64,000 nucleotides of DNA from Xenorhabdus indica. Lineage in GTDB: Bacteria; Pseudomonadota; Gammaproteobacteria; Enterobacterales; Enterobacteriaceae. Positions 9,315 to 17,706 of this stretch are shown here, in pieces; the first letter of the stretch is position 1; every line of letters begins with the position of its first letter. Position numbers and translations under genes: made by a program. The stretch is taken from NCBI RefSeq assembly GCF_014467235.1, contig NZ_NKHP01000009.1, positions 94,627-158,626 on the forward strand, read 5' to 3'. A model generated the notes under the pieces. The model did not search any database and was not told the origin of the DNA. It was given only the letters and a program-made list of their open reading frames with translations.

Positions 9315-10130
9315 ATGGAAAGAGCTACCACGATGGCGAGCACAGGAACTGCAATAAGCTGGCAAGCCTGGCTGAATGAACCCAGTAAAGCGCCTGTCTT
9401 CTTCATTCTCAATTCACTGGCTAAACCGAATCCGATAGAGCCATTTTACCGCCATGACTGGGTTGAACAGGCATTTCCGCTGTATAGCGGTACCCCGATG
9501 CGCAATATGTTGAAACAGAGTCCGTGGTTGGTGCAACCAAAGGCTAATCAGTTAGTTCAGATAGGGGCCGTGCTGGATAACCATGCACTCAGTGACAACA
9601 GCTGGGGGTGGGCTTACCGCAGCCAGACACCGTGGCAGGAACAGCTTAACCACTGGCAGCAGCGACAATGGGTCATGATGAATGGCGAACCGGTATTGTT
9701 CCGCATGATGGATGCGCGGATATTGGGCGCACTGATGCCGGCCTTTACGCCCAGCGACTGGTCACTGATGCTGTCGCCTGTCACTGAACTGATGATAGAC
9801 AGTCCACAACTGATGCGGTTTTGCCGTCCCGAAGCGTGTGGCGAAGGTAACAGCGAAATCCCGTTTACATTAGGTGAGCACTTGCTGGCAGTCTGGCTGC
9901 GTTCTCCCTACGGACTGAAAGTGTTAACCAGTTCACTGTATTGTGATTTATGGGAAAACCACGGCACGATAGCGAAGCAACTGGATAAGCCTGAAGGCAG
10001 TTTGGAACCTAGGATTAACAGTGGCTGCGACAAACACTCGAAGCCGGACAACATATTGAAAAAGTATCCAGTCGGGATTATCTGCTGGCGATGGAACAAG
10101 AAAAAGAACAGGAGAAAGACCAGTGAGTAA
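9315..10130 (+). CDS. DUF4123 effector adaptor, C-terminus probably frameshifted
   Basis: A DUF4123 (Tap/TEC-like) chaperone that loads a cargo effector onto VgrG. Its N-terminus 'PVFFILNSLAKPNPIEPFY' and 'GWGWAYRS'-like core are typical, and it starts five bases after vgrG. The last ~37 codons after 'GSLEPRI' are basic and unlike the family. If one base is added at about 10016-10018 the sequence reads '(I)QQWLRQTLEAGQHIEKVS' through 'EQEKEQEKDQ' and ends in TGA at 10124-10126. That ending overlaps the GTG start of the next gene as GTGA, the arrangement expected of an operon. A single-base deletion is therefore likely, although the chaperone domain itself is mostly intact. Confidence 0.8.
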   Translation: MERATTMASTGTAISWQAWLNEPSKAPVFFILNSLAKPNPIEPFYRHDWVEQAFPLYSGTPMRNMLKQSPWLVQPKANQLVQIGAVLDNHALSDNSWGWAYRSQTPWQEQLNHWQQRQWVMMNGEPVLFRMMDARILGALMPAFTPSDWSLMLSPVTELMIDSPQLMRFCRPEACGEGNSEIPFTLGEHLLAVWLRSPYGLKVLTSSLYCDLWENHGTIAKQLDKPEGSLEPRINSGCDKHSKPDNILKKYPVGIICWRWNKKKNRRKTSE

Positions 10131-11694
10131 TGAGAACTCGATTTATTGCCCTGATTGCCCGAAAGTAGCTGAGCGTGTTGCTCGTATTCGGCTTGTGGCA
10201 GATTACACGGGTAACCCTATACCTAACAAGGAATACACGGTGCTAAAGGGTGAGGCAGTCGTAACTCAGGGAGTATCTGATGGGAATGGGGTTAGTAGCG
10301 AAGAGATTTTAGCGACCATACCTCTTTTTGTCGAAGTATCTCCCCGTTTTCCTGTTAGAAAGGAAGAAGTCAAACTTTTTAAACAACATAGATACGACAG
10401 CTTAACATTGAACAGATGCACTAAGTCTCTCGCAGAGTGTAAGCCTTATCTTGATAAGATATATGGCAAAGTGGTTGATGTACCTATACTCACAGCGGAA
10501 TGCCTCTGGCACCGATATCAAAAAGAGGCCGAAGAGATTGTGGGGCAAGGTGGTAAATTGATTGCCGATCCTATAGAACGTAACAAACGTATTAATCAGA
10601 CTTACGCTAATATATGGTTAAAGGATAATCGTTTCCAGTGGGCTGGTCTTGCTGCTTTTGCTTCGAAACAGGTGGGATGTGGGTTATTGCATGCCATTGT
10701 GATGATCAAAAAGATGCAAACTGAAGATAAGGCCATACTGCGTAGACGTGAAAGCTTACAAGAAAGAGAATTTGAGTTGAATTTTCCAACGATTACTATC
10801 CGTGAAAGTGAGAGCAGTGCCAAGGCTAAGGAGTAACTTGAAAAAGCTAGCAAAAACAATCCATTATCACCTGTTTTTTCAGGAGCATCAACAGCAATAT
10901 CGGGATCAACAACAGCAGCAACAATATTATTTCCATTATCATCAGCGTCAGGAGCAACGACAGTATCATCAGTAACAGAAACAGTATCAGATTTATCCTC
11001 ATTACCATCATCGCTATTGCCATCAGTACCTTCACCCGATGAACTTAAGCGTATTGGAATGTCAAAGGCAGCACAGGAGTCGTTTAATTATGTCTATACG
11101 ATGATGGCACTCGGTAATACAGCGTTATTTTTGGATGTATACCCACTACATGCTTTCTACAAGCAACGTGGATTAGAGGAACTCAAAACTTGCCTAGATA
11201 TACGGCAAGGTATCTACGGCAATAGTGAATTCCCAGTATTGTGGCCAATAGAGCAAAAAAAATTGAAATTTGGTCTCCCTTACAAAGAGATTCTACAAAC
11301 CTTTGAAGCGATAGATTTGGATAACATTGCTGAAAGTGTTAAATTCCTTGCCTACCACGAGCAGGTCAATATATTACAAACTTCAATGTACAGTGATCTC
11401 ACTTTAGTTGGGTTATTGCGTAGTAATCATGCAGCCTATGTCACAAATCTTCTTCCTGCTGGTATAACTGAGTCTATTGAATTAACGCTAGCCAGTCAGT
11501 GCAAACTTCCTGATGGAGATGAGCGTGCTATTCAATTTAGCGATGATCCGCTGGCTAATCTCGCTGAGGTTAAGCAACGTATGCCTTTCGTTCTCAAGGC
11601 AGCACAACGCTTTGATGAATTGCTACATAGCAATAAACGGAATGTGATCGAAAAATCGATACAAGCTATTGCTTCAGGTGGAGGTGTAAAATGA
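10123..11694 (+). pseudogene. VgrG-linked T6SS cargo (DUF2515-like), split by in-frame stop
   Basis: One reading frame runs from the GTG at 10123 to the TGA ending at 11694, broken only by TAA at 10834-10836. A CAA to TAA change would explain it. The first part (237 aa) has an Ig/prealbumin-like N-terminus ('IRLVADYTGNPIPNKEYTVL') and 'RFQWAGLAAFASKQVGCGLL'. A Ser/Thr/Ala-rich linker follows the stop in frame. The second part has 'MALGNTALFLDVYPLHAFYK' and 'LAYHEQVNILQTSMYSD'. Both conserved parts resemble the DUF2515-like proteins I associate with VgrG/DUF4123 loci; this is from memory and unverified. Effector activity is unknown. The next gene overlaps it by four bases (ATGA). Confidence 0.7.
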
Positions 11695-12320
11695 ATCTAT
11701 TACGGCGCTTAGGCCTACGACGTGGTAGTTTAATCATAGTACTATCCATTGTTTTGGGTCTGACGATTATCTACTTATATCATGTCTTTTATGCCCGTGA
11801 TCCAGAAATAGCCCTAGTGATCGGTGAACCTTACGAGGCGATGCGACAGCGCTCCAGTGCCGCTATTGATCCAGACATTCCTGATGAAATTTGGTACAAC
11901 GAACCCAAGACAAATGCCCGCTTGCGTTTTACCGACCCGAAATATGGGTTTGTGACTCCCTTAGCCAAATTTTTTATTGTTTCCTTTAATAAAGGAATAA
12001 TCAATAGCGTACGCATGTCACCACAAATCGAACCTTTGCTCTACGACGATGCGATTAAAATTGTGTTGGATTTACAAGATCAGTGGCACAAAGCGGGTTG
12101 GGTACTTACCAAAGCTAAAGAACGCCCGGCTTTAGCCAACACTCCAGAATTGCATGCTCAACTGCGTAGTATGAAAGGGGGGGCTGGAACAACTTTTTGG
12201 CAAGTAGGTGAACAGTATCAGATAATGTTAAATATAGCGCTTTTCCACGATGATGATCATCCTGATGAAGAGCGCTATTTGATCACATTGCAGATTGCCG
12301 AGCCGTGGATAAAGCCATAG
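11691..12320 (+). CDS. Single-pass membrane protein, candidate immunity protein
   Basis: A 209-residue protein with a short basic N-terminus and one hydrophobic helix at residues about 14-35 ('LIIVLSIVLGLTIIYLYHVF'). A soluble, probably periplasmic domain follows. I recognise no named family. Its start overlaps the end of the cargo gene by four bases (ATGA), so the two are co-translated. In T6SS loci the gene directly after the effector is usually its immunity protein. A membrane-anchored periplasmic domain would fit an effector acting in the envelope. A second, damaged copy follows. Immunity function is inferred only from position. Confidence 0.7.
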   Translation: MNLLRRLGLRRGSLIIVLSIVLGLTIIYLYHVFYARDPEIALVIGEPYEAMRQRSSAAIDPDIPDEIWYNEPKTNARLRFTDPKYGFVTPLAKFFIVSFNKGIINSVRMSPQIEPLLYDDAIKIVLDLQDQWHKAGWVLTKAKERPALANTPELHAQLRSMKGGAGTTFWQVGEQYQIMLNIALFHDDDHPDEERYLITLQIAEPWIKP

Positions 12321-12397
12321 CGTAATCTCAGGTGGGTGTGAGAAGATAATATTTTCACACCCACTATCTAGGATGTTGTGTCATATGGAGGTGTCAA

Positions 12398-13037
12398 ATG
12401 AATCTGTTACAACGCGTGTTGCAGCAAACGTGGGCGTTTAATATTGGCATCATTAATCGTTCTGAGTCTGATTGGCATCTATCTTTACCATTCTTTTAAT
12501 TCCCGTGAACCAGCCGAAATAGCCTTAGTGATCGGTGAACCTTATGAGGCGATGCGGCAACGCTCCAGTGCTAAAATTAGCCCACCATATGATAATAGCA
12601 TCGGGTTCAGAATCCCAAAAATGGATGCACGCTTACGCTTAACCGATCCGAAATACGGGTTTATTACCCCTCCTGCACGATTTTTTACTGTTTCCTATAA
12701 TAAAGGAATAATCGAGAACGTGCGCATGTCTCCACAAATCGAACCGTTACTCTATGACGATGCAATCAAGATTGTACTGGATTTACAAGATCAGTGGCGT
12801 GAAACGGGATGGGTGTTGACTCGAGCTACGGAGTCTCCAGCCTTAGCCAATACGCCCGAATTACGTGCTGAGCTTCGTAGTTTAAAAGGTTCTGAATCGA
12901 CCATTTGGCAAGCGGGAGAACAGTATCAGGTCATGTTGATTATGAGGCGTTTCAGAGATGACCGACACCCACGCGAAGAGCGATATCTGATCACGTTAGC
13001 GATTGCCAAACCGTGGATAAAGAATTATTCAGATTGA
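12398..13037 (+). pseudogene. Frameshifted paralogue of the preceding membrane protein
   Basis: The proper start is the ATG at 12398 behind a GGAGG site. It encodes 'MNLLQRVLQQTWAF', matching the 'MNLLRRL' start of the upstream gene. The remainder ('LASLIVLSLIGIYLYHSF' onward) lies in another frame, open from 12444 to 13037. Dropping one A near 12440 ('TTTAATATTG') joins them into one membrane protein with the expected hydrophobic helix. The two copies share long identical stretches, such as 'IALVIGEPYEAMRQRSSA' and 'RMSPQIEPLLYDDAIKIVLD', so this is a recent tandem duplication. As sequenced, the anchor cannot be made from the proper start. Confidence 0.75.
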
Positions 13038-13060
13038 CACTGACGCGCTACGCTTGTCAT

Positions 13061-13102
13061 CTCCGAACTACCGGGCTAATACATTAACCCGGTAGTTCGG
13101 AG
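13061..13102. repeat. Perfect 15-bp inverted repeat after T6SS cluster
   Basis: CTCCGAACTACCGGG (13061-13075) and CCCGGTAGTTCGGAG (13088-13102) are exact reverse complements with a 12-base loop. It lies between two converging transcription units and probably helps stop transcription, although no T-run follows the stem on either strand. Confidence 0.6.
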
Positions 13103-13161
13103 AGCTGAAAAAACATAACCGTTACTATCGATTATCTTTATATAACTGCGCCAATTTTCAT

Positions 13162-13457
13162 GGGATAACGGGGCAAATGACATATTTATTATGTATTTCA
13201 TTGTATTACTCTATCCCATGTTATCCCAGCTTATCCCGTGACATAACCTCACAGTTTTAAATTACTTTAAATTCAAATGATTAATACCAGCCAGAGAAAA
13301 ATCTTTTTCGGGATAACTTCCATTGCCACGATATCACTTTATTTGTAATCACCTAATGTTACGGGATAGTGCGGGATAATACGGGATAAATAAAATATCT
13401 ATAACTAACTGATATATTTTAAAATAAATCTTTCTTATCCCAATATCCCGTTATCCC
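13162..13457. repeat. Cluster of GGGATAA iteron-like repeats
   Basis: Exact GGGATAA occurs at 13162, 13310, 13373 and 13383. Its complement TTATCCC occurs at 13221, 13231, 13435 and 13451. One-mismatch forms lie at 13211, 13363 and 13443. The cluster directly follows the end of the satellite primase gene in a non-coding 440-bp interval. Repeated short sites in both orientations beside a replication gene suggest an origin or protein-binding array. This is inference. Confidence 0.6.
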
Positions 13458-13481
13458 AACGTTTTTTTCTCTTGCGTGAGG

Positions 13482-16256
13482 TTAATCCTCATCTCTGAAA
13501 ATCAGCACCACAAACCGTCCTTGAGTACCATTTACTGAGATGGTTTTGCTGATAAAGCGATCTTTCTCCGCTTTAACCAGCATTCCGGCCTCTTCTAAGG
13601 CTTCAAAGCCGGATTTTTTCTGTAATCCCTGTAATATTTCTGCTTCAAATACACTGGGGATAATATGGTATTCAGCCTGTCCATCATGACGACGGTTATG
13701 CACCAGATACCCGGCAAGATCACTAATCCTCATGGCGTGTGAGGTATCAATATCCCCGTTTGGCCTGCCGTAGGTATAAGGCTGAAAGCGTGACAGCCCG
13801 TATTTCTGGATAAAGTCACGAGTTCGCGTTATTACCTGATATTTTTCCCGGTTTCCGATGCCAAAATCAGCTAACCAGTCATCGAAACTTTGCTTTACTG
13901 CTGCATGACACGCTTCTTTACCCCAGCCAGTGATATGGGTTGCCAGTTCTCCAACGGCATCCAGTAACGCGAAACGCACGGCAACGTGCTTGATTTGAGC
14001 TGAGGCTTCTTCTGGCAGGTTATCAAGCCACTCTTTTTCTTTACGGGCAGTCATTTCTATTGCCTGCTCCTGATACTCAGACAACCATTGAACCCATGCC
14101 CGACCCGCTGCACCACAATAACGTTTGGATTCCCGTTTGATGGCTCTTGCGTGGGAATCACCATCCTCATAGCCATTGAAGCATGCCGTATCAATAAAGG
14201 GCACACTGAGCAGCTTGACAAGCTGTCCGGCTTTTGGGGTGATCCCGCCTTTTATCAGAAACGTTTCTAAATCTTCCTCGCCTGTTGAAAGAGCAGCAAT
14301 CTTCCAGCGGATCACAGCACGGTTCCCACCTTCCCGTTTTCCCTGAATTTTACCGACACCGTTAAACAGACTGTAGGCACTGTTAGCGACTTCCTTCGGA
14401 TTCGAGCTTTGTCCGATTTCGTCAATCGACATAAAGCCATCATTACGGGCTGCGGCCTCATTGTTTAAACCGTGATTAGTACCATGCCATGATAATTTCA
14501 ATTCCTCGGGATCACCGTATAAGCTGCTGGCCGCCTCAACTGTGGTGGTTTTCCCTGCGGAGGATTGGGCGAATAAATGCACACCAAAGCAGCTCCCGCC
14601 TGTCAGTGAGTTAAGTGGGGCAGACAATCCCACCAGTACGCCCAGCATCATTGAGCGGTTGCCTTGCAGTAATGACGCAACGTGTGTTTTCCACTGTTCG
14701 GCGCTTCCCCTGACCACATAACCGGCAATGGCAGATGTGCCGCCACTGAACGCGACAGGCATATATGGCTGACCGATAATCTCACCGTCCGGCATCACAT
14801 AAGCCCCACAATGCCAGCCTGCTTTTTGTGTCACAACCCATTCACGGCGATCGCCGCTGCGTTGCAGATGTTCAGCCAAAACAGGCAGCAGACTGTTTTT
14901 TACGGTGATGTTCATTCCTCGTGAACGCAATCTTGCCCAGCCAACCGGCATCCCGATTTCACGGCGGGGAAGCGCTTCAACAATACATTGTCCTGTGCCC
15001 TCCTGACGTAGCTTAATAATGAGATAACCTTCGCTGCCATCATTGCCAATGCCAACGATTTCCATGTAATCGCTCAGCCATTTTTCAACTTTGACGATTT
15101 CGCCACCTTGTTCTTTCGGTTCAACCCAGTAAATTCCATTCTTGCGGATATCGATATGAGGTTTTAGCGGATCGTATTCTTTCTCTTGGTATTCATCTGA
15201 ATGAGTGGTTACAGAGTTTGGCACTGCTACATTCCCTGCCGCCTGATATAACCCATTACTGAATGCCTGCTTTGCTGCATCAATGCCATGCTGCTGACGA
15301 TAATCATCCCAATCAGCTTTGTATTCCGTTGGTGGCAACGTAACCCTACCATTCACTGCAAGAGCCGCTTTTTCTGCTGAAACCTTGCCGATATTTACCT
15401 TTGGTCTGCCGTTCTTATCCAGTTCGTCGGGATGATGCCAGTCATTATCTGCTGCCAGAATAATTTTCGTGTCTGACCAATGTTCACGAACTGCTTTAGC
15501 GACAGAAAGTAAGTTGCCTGCATCCAGCGCCGCCAGAACAGTCCCTTCATAGAGTTGGTTAACCGTGAGTGCCGTGGCGTAACCTTCGGTAATAATCACT
15601 GTGTCGGGTTTTTTTTCCAGTTCTGATACAGTAATAAACGCGCTTTTCTTCTGACTGCCAGACAGTAATTTTTTCTCACCGTCAGGTTTGATGATCTGTG
15701 CACCAGTGACCTTTTTATCTAACGCTGTCAGTGCCAATAATAAGGAACCATCTTCCAGTAAACGTTGATCATGGTGTTGTAGTCCCTTTGTAGCCAGATA
15801 GAGAGATCTCCCCACGGTAGTCTGTGCCATCAGTTCTGCGACTCTTTCGGCAATCGGCTGTACTGGATAAGTGGTTTCTTTGGCTGACTTAGGTTCTGAC
15901 AAAGGTAATGCCAGTACGTTAGCAACAATCTTAGCAGCCTCAAAAACTGAGATACGGTTGGTTTTCGCTACTAAATCCAATCCATCGCCGTAGTTCGGAA
16001 GATCACACTGGCGACAGTGCCAGTTGCCGTGATGATGGTCATCAATAAAGTGAAAACGGTCGGTGCCGCCGCAGACAGGGCAAGTGCTATGTTTACCCTT
16101 TGCTGGGATCTCAATGCCACAAGCAGGCAACAGATTTCCCCAATAGTACATAGCGGATTGCTTCACGGTTTGGATAAATTCGAGCGGTTTTTGTTCGCCT
16201 GTTTTATCCAAAGATGTAAATTTAAGGCGAGTTTGGTTATGCTGTGTATCAGCCAT
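13482..16256 (-). CDS. P4-like primase-helicase (TOPRIM and DUF927 domains)
   Basis: A 924-residue replication protein of a satellite or phage-like element. The N-terminus has a primase zinc ribbon ('CPVCGGTDRFHF', 'WHCRQCD'). The TOPRIM region is near residues 210-270 ('DTVIITEGYATALTV', 'KIILAADNDWHH'). A DUF927 helicase-type ATPase follows, with a Walker-A-like 'AQSSAGKTTTVEAA' and 'SIDEIGQSSNPKE'. It combines priming and unwinding like P4 alpha protein. It is transcribed away from the small regulators at 16389 and 16641. The GGGATAA cluster lies just beyond its stop. No frameshift is visible. Confidence 0.93.
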   Translation of the reverse strand: MADTQHNQTRLKFTSLDKTGEQKPLEFIQTVKQSAMYYWGNLLPACGIEIPAKGKHSTCPVCGGTDRFHFIDDHHHGNWHCRQCDLPNYGDGLDLVAKTNRISVFEAAKIVANVLALPLSEPKSAKETTYPVQPIAERVAELMAQTTVGRSLYLATKGLQHHDQRLLEDGSLLLALTALDKKVTGAQIIKPDGEKKLLSGSQKKSAFITVSELEKKPDTVIITEGYATALTVNQLYEGTVLAALDAGNLLSVAKAVREHWSDTKIILAADNDWHHPDELDKNGRPKVNIGKVSAEKAALAVNGRVTLPPTEYKADWDDYRQQHGIDAAKQAFSNGLYQAAGNVAVPNSVTTHSDEYQEKEYDPLKPHIDIRKNGIYWVEPKEQGGEIVKVEKWLSDYMEIVGIGNDGSEGYLIIKLRQEGTGQCIVEALPRREIGMPVGWARLRSRGMNITVKNSLLPVLAEHLQRSGDRREWVVTQKAGWHCGAYVMPDGEIIGQPYMPVAFSGGTSAIAGYVVRGSAEQWKTHVASLLQGNRSMMLGVLVGLSAPLNSLTGGSCFGVHLFAQSSAGKTTTVEAASSLYGDPEELKLSWHGTNHGLNNEAAARNDGFMSIDEIGQSSNPKEVANSAYSLFNGVGKIQGKREGGNRAVIRWKIAALSTGEEDLETFLIKGGITPKAGQLVKLLSVPFIDTACFNGYEDGDSHARAIKRESKRYCGAAGRAWVQWLSEYQEQAIEMTARKEKEWLDNLPEEASAQIKHVAVRFALLDAVGELATHITGWGKEACHAAVKQSFDDWLADFGIGNREKYQVITRTRDFIQKYGLSRFQPYTYGRPNGDIDTSHAMRISDLAGYLVHNRRHDGQAEYHIIPSVFEAEILQGLQKKSGFEALEEAGMLVKAEKDRFISKTISVNGTQGRFVVLIFRDED

Positions 16257-16382
16257 TATCGTTACTCCTAATAACGGTTATTGGTCAGACGCCTCAGATG
16301 TGTTCCCGCACACTGGGGCGTTGTTTTTTCATATTGATATAGGTAATGTGTAATGACACATAAATACATTACAGTGAGTGTA

Positions 16383-16396
16383 ATTGACATGTCAAT
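16383..16396. promoter_or_regulatory. Palindrome over the start codon of the RHH gene
   Basis: ATTGACATGTCAAT is a perfect 14-bp palindrome whose centre contains the ATG at 16389. It sits in the 130-bp gap between the divergent primase and ribbon-helix-helix genes, near a second imperfect palindrome (TGTGTAATGACACA). Binding by the small regulator would repress itself and possibly the primase. This is inferred. Confidence 0.5.
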
Positions 16397-16568
16397 ACAC
16401 AAAAATACTCGTCGGGGCAATCCCCCATTCCAATTCAGACTTGATCCTGAACTACGGGCGCTCATGGAAATAGCCCAGGCACAAGATGGCGATGAGTCTT
16501 TAGCTGCGTGGATTAAGCGCATTGTCCGTAGAGAATTGCAGTCAAGAGGTATTGAATCTAACCCCTGA
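16389..16568 (+). CDS. Small Arc/ribbon-helix-helix-like protein
   Basis: A 59-residue protein with a pattern typical of ribbon-helix-helix regulators: a basic arm ('RRGNPPFQFRLDPELRALME') and an amphipathic helix pair ending in 'AAWIKRIVRREL'. An upstream in-frame ATG at 16353 is possible. I prefer 16389 because it follows GAGTG at reasonable spacing and starts at the basic arm. It is divergent from the primase gene and converges on AlpA. A role as element repressor or copy control is inferred from size and position. Confidence 0.7.
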   Translation: MSIHKNTRRGNPPFQFRLDPELRALMEIAQAQDGDESLAAWIKRIVRRELQSRGIESNP

Positions 16569-16640
16569 AAAAAGCAAGTTGAGGGTAGGCAAGTGCTACC
16601 CTTAGCTTTTGTATTCTTATCAAATGGTAGGTGCATGTCA

Positions 16641-16850
16641 TTAAATACCACGAGATTCAGCAATCCGCTGATCTACCCAGCCATCAATTTCTGATTCAAC
16701 AAACGCAACCGAACGAGGGCCGATTTTGACTTGTTTCGGGAATTTATCTTCTTTAATCAGCCTGTAGATCCATGCCTTGCTATAGCCCGTTCTGCGCTGA
16801 ACTTCTGGCAGGCGAATAAGACTTTCTTTAGATGTTGTAATCGTTGGCAT
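16641..16850 (-). CDS. alpA: AlpA-family transcriptional activator
   Basis: A 69-residue MerR-like winged helix protein: 'LIRLPEVQRRTGYSKAWIYR', 'DKFPKQVKIGPRSVAFVESE', 'IDGWVDQRIAES'. This is the standard AlpA profile found in P4 satellites and integrative islands, where it activates integrase or excision functions. It lies between the primase module and the cargo gene, on the same strand as the integrase. Confidence 0.92.
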   Translation of the reverse strand: MPTITTSKESLIRLPEVQRRTGYSKAWIYRLIKEDKFPKQVKIGPRSVAFVESEIDGWVDQRIAESRGI

Positions 16851-17706
16851 GTATACCCCCTGTTATCGAATCCTTGAAATGCCTTGGTAGACGTTATTTG
16901 ATGACAGAGGATTATTTAAAAATTCTGTTTAATTGAAAGCGTAAACTCTTTATGCAATTCGTAAAATTAAATGCGGGGGATTGACTGTATGAAAAATAGT
17001 CCTGCGTGCCACGGGCACAGGAGATTAAAAAGCAATCATATGTATAATGAATGCTTTTTATTAATGAATTGAAAAATAAGGGAATATATTATTTATGCAG
17101 AGTGTGGAGCTTTAATTATTTATTTTTTGTATGAAAAATAGTCTTTGTTGTCTTGGGCAAAAAAGTCTAAAAAACTATCATCCGTGTAAATTTCAATCAA
17201 AAGAAGGGTAAAATAAATTGTTGACAAGACCAGAACATAAAATTCTTCATAGTTTATGAATTGCACGTAAATAGTTTTTGCTGGCACTGTCAGAAAAGGA
17301 TAAAAATCACCATATGATGATTGTTATACTATGATGGATTTATCCGTTACTCTATTTGGCAGGATTCTGTAGAAAGGTACAGCTAAATCTGAAAGTCAGC
17401 TATGAGTGAGGAGCTGACATCGCTAGACACATGTATGTAGCAAGACATCTGATCCCAAATAATGCTTAAAGTACTTGATGACGTCCCTTTCTGATCACGG
17501 AGCATTAGCATGTTGGACAATGCAACATGTATAACGAATCGAGTATACCTATCAGACCAAAAAAACTGTTCACAGCGCTGAAACAATGCATCTTACTGTT
17601 AAGATAAATTTAAACACTGATAAATAGATATGATATCTTCAAACAATAACACTATGAAAATAATGTAAGTATTTAAAGTACATTTTCGAATCTTCTGAGA
17701 TATGCA
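16851..17706. other. Non-coding interval with hairpin repeats upstream of cargo gene
   Basis: About 850 bp with no convincing gene. It contains a hairpin at 17000-17022 (TCCTG/CAGGA with GTGCC/GGCAC) inside a repeat unit starting at 16986, and a second related unit at 17128-17182. The rest is AT-rich and may include the promoter for the gene at 17707. Confidence 0.5.
17128..17182. repeat. Imperfect repeat flanking the cargo gene (left copy)
   Basis: This unit shares 'TGTATGAAAAATAGTC' with 16986 onward. It shares the order TGTAT-A-run, CTTTGTTG, AAGTCTAAAAAA and ATCATC with 19256-19310. The two units bracket the gene at 17707-19116, and the right copy includes the palindromic terminator. They may be decayed terminators or cassette boundaries. 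Confidence 0.45.

Noticed and set aside
10847..11016. Repetitive Leu/Ile/Met-rich minus-strand frame
   Set aside because: It is the complement of the Ser/Thr/Ala-rich linker of the cargo gene, so it is an artefact of low complexity.
10850..11030. CRISPR-like or tandem repeat tract
   Set aside because: The repetition is codon-level low complexity (TCA, GCA, ACA), not regularly spaced identical repeats; no CRISPR array is present in the window.
16268..16663. 131-codon minus-strand frame over the RHH gene
   Set aside because: It overlaps both the RHH gene and control region and shows no recognisable domain.
17383..17586. 67-codon minus-strand frame upstream of the cargo gene
   Set aside because: No ribosome site or family resemblance; left as non-coding.
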